8,005 nucleotides of DNA, taken from positions 1 through 8,005 of the forward strand of contig CAIWHY010000142.1 in assembly GCA_903912585.1 (NCBI GenBank), given 5' to 3'. The DNA comes from an uncultured Thermoleophilia bacterium (lineage in GTDB: Bacteria; Actinomycetota; Thermoleophilia; UBA2241). The translations under genes were made by a program, and so were the position numbers. The notes under the pieces were generated by a model. The model ran no database searches. It saw only the letters and a program-made list of their open reading frames with translations, and was not told the DNA's origin. Positions 1-6,367 of the stretch are shown one piece after another; the stretch's first letter is position 1, and each line of letters opens with the position of its first letter.

Positions 1-40
1 CCCGGCAGCGCCGCCGCGCGGTGCTATCTCCGGCACCGCG

Positions 41-75
41 TCCTGCCGCCCTGCCGTCCTGCCGTCCTGCCGTCC
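41..75. repeat. Tandem octamer repeat, unit TCCTGCCG
   Basis: About 4.4 consecutive copies of an 8-bp unit: 41-48, 49-56 (first base changed T to C), 57-64, 65-72, and a partial copy at 73-75. Because 8 is not a multiple of 3, the repeat would shift frame between copies if translated, which argues against coding use. It lies about 100 bp upstream of the MMPL transporter start. It may be a slippage-prone spacer or the end of an upstream transcription unit; the sequence shows no function. Confidence 0.85.
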
Positions 76-164
76 ATCGACGTTTCTGGCTCCGTCTCGC
101 AGGGCACCCACAGCCATACAGGATGAAACGACTCCGATTTCCGTGACCCTGCAGGACCGGTTCT

Positions 165-170
165 GGGAGG
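165..170 (+). promoter_or_regulatory. Ribosome binding site that decides the MMPL start
   Basis: The sequence GGGAGG lies 1 nt before the ATG at 172 but 7 nt before the ATG at 178. Normal Shine-Dalgarno spacing favours 178, so the protein should begin MRLSTTTLAR rather than two codons earlier. Confidence 0.7.
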
Positions 171-177
171 GATGACG

Positions 178-2457
178 ATGAGACTCTCCACCACAACGTT
201 GGCGCGCGGCGCTGCGACGCGGCCCTGGCTCACGGTCGGCGTCTGGGCGGCCGCCCTCCTGGCGGCGGCGGCCGCGATCGTGTTCTTGCTCCCCGGCAGC
301 CTCACCGCGCAGTACACCTTTCTGAACAACCCCGGCTCCAAGACGGGGCAGAACCTTCTGGCCAGCAGGATGAACCTGCCACAGAAGGCCAACGAGGTCG
401 TCGTCGTGCGCTCCCGGACACTAACGACGGCGGACCCCGCGTTCCGCGCCGCCGTCCTCTCCCTGCAGGCCAAGATAGCCGCACTCGGCCCGAGCGTCGT
501 CGACAGCGTCGGCAGCGCCTTCCGCGGCGGCACGCCGGCGCTGATCTCGGCCGACCGTCACACGACGATCCTGCCGATCGTCATGGCCGGCGACCTGACG
601 CAGGCCGAGAAGAACATCGACAAGGTGCACGCCATCGTCCACGCGGCCGACGGCAAGGCCGGTCTCGACACGCTCATCACCGGCACGGCGAGCATCCAGA
701 GCGACTTCAGCCAAGCCGCCTCCCACGATCTCCAGCGCGGTGAGACCATCGGCATGCCGATCGCGCTGATCATCCTGCTCATCGTCTTCGGCGCGGTGAT
801 CGCCGCCGGCCTGCCTATCGTCCTCGCCCTGATCGCCATCACGCTGGCGGTGGCGCTCACCGCTCTGCTCGGCCAGACCTTCAGCGTCTCGGTGTTCGCG
901 ATCAACATGATCAGCATGATGGGCCTTGCCACCGGGATCGACTACTCGCTGTTCATCGTGTCCCGGTATCGCGAGGAGCGCGCTCACGGGCGCGAAAAGC
1001 TCGACGCCCTGAGCGTGACCGGCGGGACGGCCAGCCGCGCCGTGCTGTTCAGCGGCCTCACGGTGGTGCTGGCCCTCGCGGGCCTGCTGCTGGTGCCGAC
1101 CAATATCTTCGCGAGCCTGGCGATCGGAGCCATCTGCGTGGTGAGCATGTCCGTGCTCGCGGCGCTGACGCTGCTGCCCGCCGTGCTCAGTCTGCTCGGC
1201 GACCACATCGACAGCCTCAAGGTGCCGTATCTGGGCCGGCGCCTGCTCGCCAACAAGGCCGCCGGCAAGCCATCCGCCCCGGCACGCGTGGCCCAGCGCG
1301 CCATGCGCCGGCCGGCACTGGCGCTGACCATCGGCGTCGCCGTGCTGCTGCTCTGCGCCCTCCCGGCGCTGGGCATGAAGACCGGCGTCTCGGGCGTGAG
1401 CAGCCTGCCCGACAGCTTCCAGTCCAAGCAGGCCTTCGGCGTGCTCGAGAGGCAGTTCTCGGCCGGCCAGGTCAACCCCGTGCAGATCGTCGTGGCCGGC
1501 CGCGTGAACACACCGGCCGTGCAGTCCGCCGTCGCGCGCCTCAAGGGCGAGCTGGCGCGCGATCCGGCCTTCGGCCCCGTGCAGTACACCGCCGCGAAGG
1601 CCGGCGACCTCGCGCTCCTGTCGGTCCCGGTCAACGGCGACGCGACCGGCAAGCTGGCGCTCGACCAGGTCACGCGACTCCGCTCGACGTTTGTGCCGCA
1701 GGCCTTCGGCTCGTCCGGAGCCAGTATCTACGTCACCGGTCAGACGGCCTTCAACCTCGACTACATCAATGCCGTCAACAGCCACTTCGCCTGGGTCTTC
1801 GCCCTCGTTCTCGGGCTGAGCTTCGTCCTGCTTCTGGTCGCCTTCCGCTCCATCGTCATCCCGATCAAGGCGATCATCATGAACCTGCTGAGCGTCGGAG
1901 CCGCCTACGGGCTCATCACGCTGGTCTCGCTCAGGGGCGTCGGCGCCACTCTGTTCGGCTTCCAGCACGTGGCCGTCGTCGAGCAGTGGGTGCCGCTGTT
2001 CCTGTTCTCGGTCCTGTTCGGGCTCTCGATGGATTACCAGGTGTTCCTGCTCAGCCGCATCAAGGAGGTGTGGGACCGGACCGGCGACAACACGCTGGCG
2101 GTGACCACCGGCGTCAACGCGACGGCGGGGATCATCACGGGCGCGGCGCTCATCATGGTCGCGGTGTTCTCCGGCTTCGCCGCCGGCAACCTCGTGATGT
2201 TCCAGCAGATGGGCTTCGGCCTCGCCGTGGCGGTGCTGCTCGACGCGACGCTGATCCGCACGATCCTTGTGCCGGCGGCGATGAAGCTGCTCGGCAAGTG
2301 GAACTGGTACCTGCCGAGCTGGCTCGAGTGGCTGCCTCACCTCAGCATCGAAGGGGCGCCGGCGCCGCTCGCGCAGGGGCCGGAGCCAGACGAGGGGGCC
2401 GACCGGCCGGACGACATTCGTCTGCAGTCGGTCCCGGCAGACGAGCGCGCGGCATAG
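178..2457 (+). CDS. MMPL-family RND transporter
   Basis: An inner-membrane exporter of the RND superfamily, MMPL branch, 759 aa from the ATG at 178. Members use the proton gradient to move lipids, lipid conjugates or small hydrophobic compounds. The layout is typical: TM1 at about 19-39, a periplasmic loop at about 45-188, a helix bundle at about 191-340, a cytoplasmic linker with a basic RRLLANKAAGK stretch, TM7 at about 381-400, a second loop at about 404-535, then a bundle at about 537-705. Both central helices carry the family Asp-Tyr proton-relay pairs: D255-Y256 in GLATGIDYSLF and D619-Y620 in FGLSMDYQVF. The end (GKWNWYLPSWLEWLP) is the usual MMPL closing motif, followed by a short acidic, proline-rich tail. 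The length is shorter than mycobacterial MmpL3, which has a large C-terminal domain, and fits the compact actinobacterial class. No TetR regulator or biosynthetic partner is visible, so the substrate is unknown. The next gene is convergent. Confidence 0.93.
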   Translation: MRLSTTTLARGAATRPWLTVGVWAAALLAAAAAIVFLLPGSLTAQYTFLNNPGSKTGQNLLASRMNLPQKANEVVVVRSRTLTTADPAFRAAVLSLQAKIAALGPSVVDSVGSAFRGGTPALISADRHTTILPIVMAGDLTQAEKNIDKVHAIVHAADGKAGLDTLITGTASIQSDFSQAASHDLQRGETIGMPIALIILLIVFGAVIAAGLPIVLALIAITLAVALTALLGQTFSVSVFAINMISMMGLATGIDYSLFIVSRYREERAHGREKLDALSVTGGTASRAVLFSGLTVVLALAGLLLVPTNIFASLAIGAICVVSMSVLAALTLLPAVLSLLGDHIDSLKVPYLGRRLLANKAAGKPSAPARVAQRAMRRPALALTIGVAVLLLCALPALGMKTGVSGVSSLPDSFQSKQAFGVLERQFSAGQVNPVQIVVAGRVNTPAVQSAVARLKGELARDPAFGPVQYTAAKAGDLALLSVPVNGDATGKLALDQVTRLRSTFVPQAFGSSGASIYVTGQTAFNLDYINAVNSHFAWVFALVLGLSFVLLLVAFRSIVIPIKAIIMNLLSVGAAYGLITLVSLRGVGATLFGFQHVAVVEQWVPLFLFSVLFGLSMDYQVFLLSRIKEVWDRTGDNTLAVTTGVNATAGIITGAALIMVAVFSGFAAGNLVMFQQMGFGLAVAVLLDATLIRTILVPAAMKLLGKWNWYLPSWLEWLPHLSIEGAPAPLAQGPEPDEGADRPDDIRLQSVPADERAA

Positions 2458-2485
2458 GCGAACGCTGGGCGGGCGGCCGCACAGC

Positions 2486-2500
2486 CCGGGCCGCGCCCGG
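2486..2500. terminator. Possible bidirectional terminator between convergent genes
   Basis: A hairpin of CCGGGC (2486-2491), loop CGC, and GCCCGG (2495-2500), in the 47-48 bp gap between the transporter stop and the hydrolase stop. No T-tract follows on either strand. It could serve both converging genes, but the surrounding GC-rich sequence allows alternative pairings. Confidence 0.35.
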
Positions 2501-2505
2501 CCGGC

Positions 2506-3285
2506 TCAGCCCTTCGCCGGCCAGCGCTTGCGGAAGCGCTCGCTGGCGTGCCCGCGGATCGGGCGGCCGTGTGCGAAGGCGGCGACCTCGAAGTCCAGCG
2601 CCGAGAGCTTTCGCAGGCTCAGTTTGCCCGCGGCGACGTCCTCGTAGATCGGCCCGTAGCTCAGGCGCCCGAAGTTGGTGGCGGAGTCGCCGACGAACAG
2701 CACGCCGCCGTCGCGCGGGAGCAGCAGGGCCAGGTGCCCGGCGGTGTGCCCCGGCGTGAAGATGACCTGCAGCCCGGCGAAGGGCAGCGTCTCGCCGTCG
2801 GCGACCTCGTGCTCGACGGTGATCAAGTCGCCGGACGCGGAGGGGCGGATGCCGGAGAGCCGTGCGATCGCCGCACGCACCCGCCCCGGCCCAGGGTCGA
2901 GCGGGCGCATGCGCACGCCCTCGCGCACCTGGGCCGCGTCGGCCGGGTGCATCCACACCTCTGCGGGCGAGTGCGCCTTGACCTTCGCCAGCCCGCCGAC
3001 GTGATCGCCGTGGAGGTGCGTGATCACCACGGCGCGCAGGTCGGCGGGCGTGCGCCCGAGCGCGTGGATCGCCTCTCCGATGCGCCGCGCGCGCTCGTCG
3101 ATGCCGGCGTCGATGAGCACCAGGCCGCTGGAGAAGTCCGCCTCGCCAGCGGCCTTGCCTGCTGATCCGCTGACGGCCTCCGGCGCTGCGCCGCCGTCGT
3201 CGTCAAGATCGATGAGGAACGCGTTCACGCCGCGCAGCCCCACTTGGTAGACACCGGTCGCGATACGTTCGGGCAGCCTCGTCAT
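2506..3285 (-). CDS. Metallo-beta-lactamase-fold hydrolase
   Basis: A 259-aa cytoplasmic metallohydrolase of the MBL superfamily (glyoxalase II-like lineage). All metal-ligand motifs are present: THLHGDH (H90, H92, D94, H95), TPGHTAGH (H180), FVGDS (D200) and AHGRPI (H239), so a two-metal active site is expected. No signal peptide or membrane helix is seen. The gene starts at ATG 3285-3283, with GAGG on the - strand (3294-3291) 5 nt upstream. An odd feature is a stretch of about 25 residues rich in Gly, Ala, Ser and acidic residues (28-53) that separates two N-terminal beta-strands (NAFLIDL and GLVLIDAG) normally joined by a short turn. The substrate cannot be read from sequence: thioester, lactone and phosphodiester substrates all occur in the superfamily. 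The gene lies 37 bp downstream of the EEP lipoprotein gene on the same strand and is probably co-transcribed with it. Confidence 0.9.
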   Translation of the reverse strand: MTRLPERIATGVYQVGLRGVNAFLIDLDDDGGAAPEAVSGSAGKAAGEADFSSGLVLIDAGIDERARRIGEAIHALGRTPADLRAVVITHLHGDHVGGLAKVKAHSPAEVWMHPADAAQVREGVRMRPLDPGPGRVRAAIARLSGIRPSASGDLITVEHEVADGETLPFAGLQVIFTPGHTAGHLALLLPRDGGVLFVGDSATNFGRLSYGPIYEDVAAGKLSLRKLSALDFEVAAFAHGRPIRGHASERFRKRWPAKG

Positions 3286-3322
3286 GTGGGCCTCGGTTCC
3301 GTCGGCGCTGCCTGGTCGTGCG

Positions 3323-4954
3323 CTACTTCGTCACGGTGAAGGACGCCTTGGCCGCGGCCGTGTAGGCGTCCGCCAGCAGGTAGTACACCACGTACTCGCC
3401 CGGCGGGAGCGGCCAGGGCGAGCCCTGGGTCGCCGAGCCGCCGTCCAGGACCATCGTGCCGGCCGGCATGCCATGCACCGTGCCGGCTTCCGCTCCGCCG
3501 GTGTACTGCCAGATGAGGTAGTAGTCGGTGCTCGGGTCGGCCGCCGACGCCCTGTACACGCCGATCCAGTCCCAGCGGTTGGCCGGCGCGTTGCGCCAGC
3601 CCAAGACGATCGGGGCGCCGACCTTGTAGGACGGGTGGCTGAGGATGAGTCGGACCTTGGCGCCCTTGCGCGCCACCCAGACCGGCGCGTGCGCGAGCAC
3701 CTTGCCGTTCCCGGCGCGAAGCTCGACGGACAGCTGAGTCCCTGGGAGCTGCGCCGTCTCGAACGTGACCTCACCGTTGGTCACCCCGGTGACGCCGGCG
3801 GGCCGGCTCGCGAGCACCGGCGACGGCGTCGCGATGCGCGTGTCGGCGGGCGGGGTGATCACGATCGTCTCGCCGCCCTGGCCGGGCGAGTGGAACGTGA
3901 CCACGAGCGGCTCGCCCTGCCGCAGCAGGAGCTGGTTCGTCGCCACGAGCACGGGCATGCGTCCGGGGACCACCGCGAAGGTGCTCACGACCGCGCGGTG
4001 GTCCGACGGCCACGGCGTCACGGTGATGCTCGCCGCCGGGTCGCCCTCCTCGCCGACGATCTCGCTCTTCACGACCTTCGACGGACCCGCCGTGTACACG
4101 AAGTCGATGCGGTCTTGGGGATCCTTGGCCGTGGGATTCCAGCCCGCCACCTTGGGCCGCGCCGCCCACCACGTGAGCCCGGGATCCTTGACCGGGTCGG
4201 GGTGAGCCACACGGTAGGAATCCTTGAAGCCGGCGTCTGCCATCGCCTGGCTCACAGGCCAGTCAAGTGCGTACTTGACCTCGGGCCGCGTGCCGACGAC
4301 CGCCTGCGTGTAGTCGAGGTGCGACGGCGAGTTGAAGTCACCGGTCACGAAGACGGGGATGCCCTGCGCGGCAACCTTGGGCAGGACCCGGACCTGCTGC
4401 CGGACGGCCGGCAGGCGCAGGCGATTCTCCAGCGCGATCACCTCGTCCGCACTCTTGCCGTCGCGGATCCAGTTGGGGCCGTATGGGTCGGAGGGCAGGT
4501 GGACGTTGCTGATCGCCACCACGTAGCCGGGCTGCACCTCGATGAACGCGTACACGCCGCCCGCGCCGGACGGCTCGATGATCGGGTAGCGGGAGACGAT
4601 CTGCAGGCCGGCGTTGTAGTACGGGTAGCCGGCCAGTCTGGCGAGCCGCGCCGTGTTGGTCTCGGCCTCTTCGAGGCCCACGACGTCCGGCGCCGCCTTC
4701 TTCACGGCTTCGGCGACCTTCTTGAAGCTAACCTGCGTGCCGCCGTACTCGATGTTGAAGACCATCACTTTGAGCGTCCGCGGCTCGCCGTGAGCCGAGG
4801 TCACCGCAGCGGAGCCCCCGCTCGACGAAGAGCTGCATGCCCCTAGCGCCGCCGCCGCGACAAGCGCGGCGAGGAGCACGGCGCCGACGGCGGCACGACC
4901 GGCATGGCCGGCGCCACGGCGCGTCCGAGCCTGCTGACGATCGATCCCGCGCAT
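3323..4954 (-). CDS. Secreted EEP-superfamily phosphohydrolase lipoprotein
   Basis: A 543-aa protein of the endonuclease/exonuclease/phosphatase superfamily (DNase I / inositol-phosphatase fold), which cleaves phosphodiester or phosphate-ester bonds with a divalent metal. Residues 1-40 form a lipoprotein signal: an Arg-rich start, a hydrophobic core, and lipobox LGAC with C40 as the lipidated cysteine, followed by a Ser/Gly linker, so it is probably anchored outside the cell membrane. The catalytic domain covers about 60-328 with the full motif set: VFNIEYGG (N68), GLEEAE (E96), SNVHLPSD (H152), VTGDFNSPSH (D206, N208), DRIDFVY (D284) and PSDHRAV (D318, H319). Two beta-sandwich-like domains follow, about 334-432 and 433-543. 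The second contains WDWIGVY and a WPLPPGEY ending, resembling SKICH/Ig-like modules. The start at 4954 is chosen for its strong ribosome site. An ATG at 5134 would add 60 residues before the signal peptide and is rejected. DNA, RNA, sphingolipid or phosphoinositide substrates are all possible. Confidence 0.88.
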   Translation of the reverse strand: MRGIDRQQARTRRGAGHAGRAAVGAVLLAALVAAAALGACSSSSSGGSAAVTSAHGEPRTLKVMVFNIEYGGTQVSFKKVAEAVKKAAPDVVGLEEAETNTARLARLAGYPYYNAGLQIVSRYPIIEPSGAGGVYAFIEVQPGYVVAISNVHLPSDPYGPNWIRDGKSADEVIALENRLRLPAVRQQVRVLPKVAAQGIPVFVTGDFNSPSHLDYTQAVVGTRPEVKYALDWPVSQAMADAGFKDSYRVAHPDPVKDPGLTWWAARPKVAGWNPTAKDPQDRIDFVYTAGPSKVVKSEIVGEEGDPAASITVTPWPSDHRAVVSTFAVVPGRMPVLVATNQLLLRQGEPLVVTFHSPGQGGETIVITPPADTRIATPSPVLASRPAGVTGVTNGEVTFETAQLPGTQLSVELRAGNGKVLAHAPVWVARKGAKVRLILSHPSYKVGAPIVLGWRNAPANRWDWIGVYRASAADPSTDYYLIWQYTGGAEAGTVHGMPAGTMVLDGGSATQGSPWPLPPGEYVVYYLLADAYTAAAKASFTVTK

Positions 4955-4960
4955 GCTGGT

Positions 4961-4969
4961 CCCTCCTCC
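4961..4969 (-). promoter_or_regulatory. Strong ribosome binding site of the EEP lipoprotein gene
   Basis: Read on the - strand, GGAGGAGGG ends 6 nt before the ATG at 4954-4952. This places translation start directly in front of the Arg-rich signal peptide and rules out the longer upstream reading frame. Confidence 0.8.
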
Positions 4970-4996
4970 ACCCTGGCTCCCCGGAGTCACGCGCCC

Positions 4997-5026
4997 ACTA
5001 TGCCCGAACAACGCGGCGGACCGCAA
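4997..5026 (-). promoter_or_regulatory. Candidate promoter of the EEP/MBL operon
   Basis: On the - strand, TTGCGG (5026-5021) and CATAGT (5002-4997) are 18 nt apart, giving a sigma-70-like -35/-10 pair (3/6 and 4/6 consensus matches). It would leave a 5' leader of about 35 nt containing the strong ribosome site. Matches of this quality occur by chance, so this is only a candidate. Confidence 0.35.
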
Positions 5027-5047
5027 TGCAACGCCGGTCATGCGTCC

Positions 5048-5082
5048 CCTGCGTGTGACGCGGGTAGGAAGCATCACGCAGG
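5048..5082. promoter_or_regulatory. 8-bp inverted repeat in the divergent spacer
   Basis: CCTGCGTG (5048-5055) and its exact reverse complement CACGCAGG (5075-5082) are separated by 19 nt. They lie in the 196-bp spacer between the divergent EEP lipoprotein and DUF5684-like genes. The position suits an operator or a transcript hairpin. No regulator gene is present in the window. Confidence 0.4.
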
Positions 5083-5107
5083 ATGCGCGTAGGCCGCAGG
5101 GAACACT

Positions 5108-5120
5108 CAGCCGAAGGCTG
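5108..5120 (+). promoter_or_regulatory. Small hairpin in the leader of the first DUF5684-like gene
   Basis: CAGCC-GAA-GGCTG is a perfect 5-bp stem with a GAA loop, about 20 nt before the GGAGG ribosome site at 5141-5145. It may be a leader stem-loop. A 5-bp stem is weak evidence in DNA this rich in GC. Confidence 0.3.
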
Positions 5121-5150
5121 TCGAAGTGAACCACTCACTGGGAGGACCCT

Positions 5151-5873
5151 ATGAACTACAGCTACAGCTACAACGCGGGGGGAGGCGCGGCCGCCGCCAT
5201 CCTTATCGTGGTGTGGATCATCGCCATGATCTTCGCGATCCTCGCGATCATCGGCCTGTGGAAGACGTTCAACAAGGCCGGGCTGCCGGGCTGGGCGGCC
5301 ATCATCCCGTTCTACAACGAGTACAACGTCGTGAAGCTGTCGAACCGCCCCACCTACTTCTTCTGGATCATGCTGGGGTGCAGCCTGTTCGCCTGGATCC
5401 CCTTACTCGGCTGGCTGCTGATGATCGGCCTGCTCGTGCTCTGGATCTTCATGGCGCTCGACATCGCCGCCAACTTCGGGCAGGGCACCGGCTTCGCCAT
5501 CCTGCTGATCATCTTCCCGTCGATCATGTTCCTCATCCTCGGCTTCGGCCATTACCAGTTCAATCGCATCGCCGAGCCCGGCTCGGCCGGCTTCGGCGCG
5601 CCGCCGATGCCGGCAGGCAGCAGCTACGCGGCCGTCCCGCCGCCACCGCCTGCTGCCCCGCAGGTCGCGCCGCCGGTGCCGGCCGCACCGCCGCTACAGG
5701 CCGCTCCGCCGGTCGCACCGCCGCTACAGGCCGCTCCGCCGGCCGCGCCTCCGGTCGCTCCTCCGCTCGCGCCGCCGGTGCAGGCCGCACCGCCGGTCGC
5801 GCCTCCCGTGCTTCCGGTCGAACCGCTGGTACCGCCGGCCGGCAGCACTCCGCCGCCGCCGCCGGTGCAATAG
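5151..5873 (+). CDS. DUF5684-like membrane protein with Pro/Ala-rich tail
   Basis: A 240-aa protein of unknown function. Residues 1-138 form a small membrane domain: TM1 at about 14-35, the motif LWKTFNKAGLPGWAAIIPFYN (36-56), hydrophobic segments at about 69-105, the motif ALDIAANFGQGTGFA (102-116), and a last helix at about 114-132 ending in GFGHYQF. This pattern (Trp, KAG.PGW, IP.YN, FG.G.GF) is characteristic of the family I recall as DUF5684; no biochemical role is established to my knowledge. Residues 148-240 are almost entirely Pro, Ala and Val with occasional Gln, probably an extended, disordered arm. This arm contains tandem decapeptides. GGAGG at 5141-5145 lies 5 nt before the ATG. 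The next gene is a paralogue without the arm. The segment between TM2 and the conserved ALD motif is about 10 residues longer here than in the paralogue. Confidence 0.85.
   Translation: MNYSYSYNAGGGAAAAILIVVWIIAMIFAILAIIGLWKTFNKAGLPGWAAIIPFYNEYNVVKLSNRPTYFFWIMLGCSLFAWIPLLGWLLMIGLLVLWIFMALDIAANFGQGTGFAILLIIFPSIMFLILGFGHYQFNRIAEPGSAGFGAPPMPAGSSYAAVPPPPPAAPQVAPPVPAAPPLQAAPPVAPPLQAAPPAAPPVAPPLAPPVQAAPPVAPPVLPVEPLVPPAGSTPPPPPVQ
5685..5744 (+). repeat. Tandem 30-bp coding repeat in the Pro/Ala tail
   Basis: Two adjacent 30-bp units, 5685-5714 and 5715-5744, differ at one position (T5713 versus C5743). They encode the decapeptides APPLQAAPPV and APPLQAAPPA (residues 179-198). A third, diverged in-frame copy lies at 5769-5798 (APPVQAAPPV). 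The near identity at the DNA level, including silent positions, indicates recent duplication. Confidence 0.85.
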
Positions 5874-5903
5874 CGGGCGCACAGGGTACAAGGACACACG
5901 ACC

Positions 5904-5932
5904 GGGCCGGGGCTGCTTGGCAGCCCCGGCCC
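5904..5932 (+). terminator. Strong hairpin between the two DUF5684-like genes
   Basis: A perfect 13-bp stem, GGGCCGGGGCTGC (5904-5916) with its exact reverse complement at 5920-5932, and a TTG loop. No T-tract follows; the next bases are TCAAATTG. It ends 18 nt before the next ATG and about 8 nt before that gene's ribosome site. It looks like a factor-independent terminator or attenuator, or an mRNA-stabilising stem, placed between co-directional paralogues. Its core matches the hairpin after the second paralogue. Confidence 0.75.
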
Positions 5933-5950
5933 TCAAATTGAGGAGACCGC

Positions 5951-6325
5951 ATGAACGCACTCGCAAGCAACACAACGACCGTCTACTTCTCGGGAACGTG
6001 GGTGATCCTCGAGCTGATCTTCCTGGTCCTTGTCATCGCCGGGCTTTGGATGACGTTCGTCAAGGCCGGGCGGCCCGGTTGGGGCGCCATCATCCCTATT
6101 TACAACGTGTACCTGATGATCAAGGTCGCGGGCCGGCCGGGCTGGTGGCTGATCCTGTACTTCATCCCGATCGTCAATCTGATCATCTGGATCATCGTCG
6201 CCCTCGACGTCGCCAAGAACTTCGGCCACGGCGCCGGCTTCGGCATCTTGCTGATCCTCATCCCAGAGATCATGTTCCTGGTCCTCGGTTTCGGCAGCTC
6301 GGAGTACCACGGAGTCGCTGCCTGA
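5951..6325 (+). CDS. DUF5684-like membrane protein, short paralogue
   Basis: A 124-aa membrane protein, paralogous to the preceding gene and lacking its Pro/Ala arm. Conserved elements appear in the same order: AGLWMTFVKAGRPGWGAIIP (35-54), IYNVY, a hydrophobic pair at about 69-90, ALDVAKNFGHGAGFG, and IPEIMFLVLGFG near the end. About four membrane-spanning segments are expected. AGGAG at 5941-5945 lies 5 nt before the ATG, and the ribosome site plus ATGAAC start resembles that of the first paralogue, so the duplication may have included the translation start. Only 18 nt separate the upstream hairpin from the start codon, leaving no room for a separate promoter after the hairpin. Translation therefore probably depends on read-through or processing of the upstream transcript. 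Function is unknown. Confidence 0.85.
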   Translation: MNALASNTTTVYFSGTWVILELIFLVLVIAGLWMTFVKAGRPGWGAIIPIYNVYLMIKVAGRPGWWLILYFIPIVNLIIWIIVALDVAKNFGHGAGFGILLILIPEIMFLVLGFGSSEYHGVAA

Positions 6326-6367
6326 CCGATCGACGGACGCGTCCCGCGTCGCCTGAGGCGCCGGGAC

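Larger units (their letters stand above)
1..171. other. Leader region before the transporter, no gene assigned
   Basis: The left edge of the window. All three forward frames stay open for more than 100 bp, as expected at this GC content, but none gives a protein-like sequence. One forward frame ends at a TGA at 173-175, overlapping the ATG at 172, so the tail of an upstream gene cannot be fully excluded. I saw no convincing -35/-10 pair for the transporter. The only clear structure is the octamer repeat at 41-75. Confidence 0.5.

Noticed and set aside
2..175. Forward frame ending in an ATGA overlap with the ATG at 172, as in translational coupling
   Set aside because: It runs through the octamer repeat and gives no protein-like sequence, and the better MMPL start is at 178, which removes the neat overlap. 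The end of an upstream gene cannot be completely ruled out.
421..2340. 639-codon open frame on the - strand opposite the MMPL gene
   Set aside because: Its translation is rich in His, Arg, Asp, Glu and Gln with no domain or membrane pattern, as expected for the antisense of a GC-rich gene. The + strand frame has unmistakable MMPL motifs.
3284..4846. 520-codon open frame on the + strand opposite the EEP lipoprotein gene
   Set aside because: It is Arg/His/Asp-rich, low complexity and without recognisable motifs. The - strand frame carries a full signal peptide and catalytic motif set.
4955..5134. N-terminal extension of the EEP lipoprotein to the ATG at 5134
   Set aside because: It would put 60 residues before a classic lipoprotein signal peptide, and a strong ribosome site directly precedes the ATG at 4954.
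5685..5798. CRISPR-like repeat array
   Set aside because: The 30-bp units are tandem without spacers and lie in frame in a coding tail, so they are a coding minisatellite, not a CRISPR.
5624..5899. Gly/Thr/Ala-rich open frame on the - strand opposite the Pro/Ala tail
   Set aside because: It is the mirror of the proline-rich repeat. Any frame antisense to Pro/Ala codons yields Gly/Ala/Arg strings, with no independent support.
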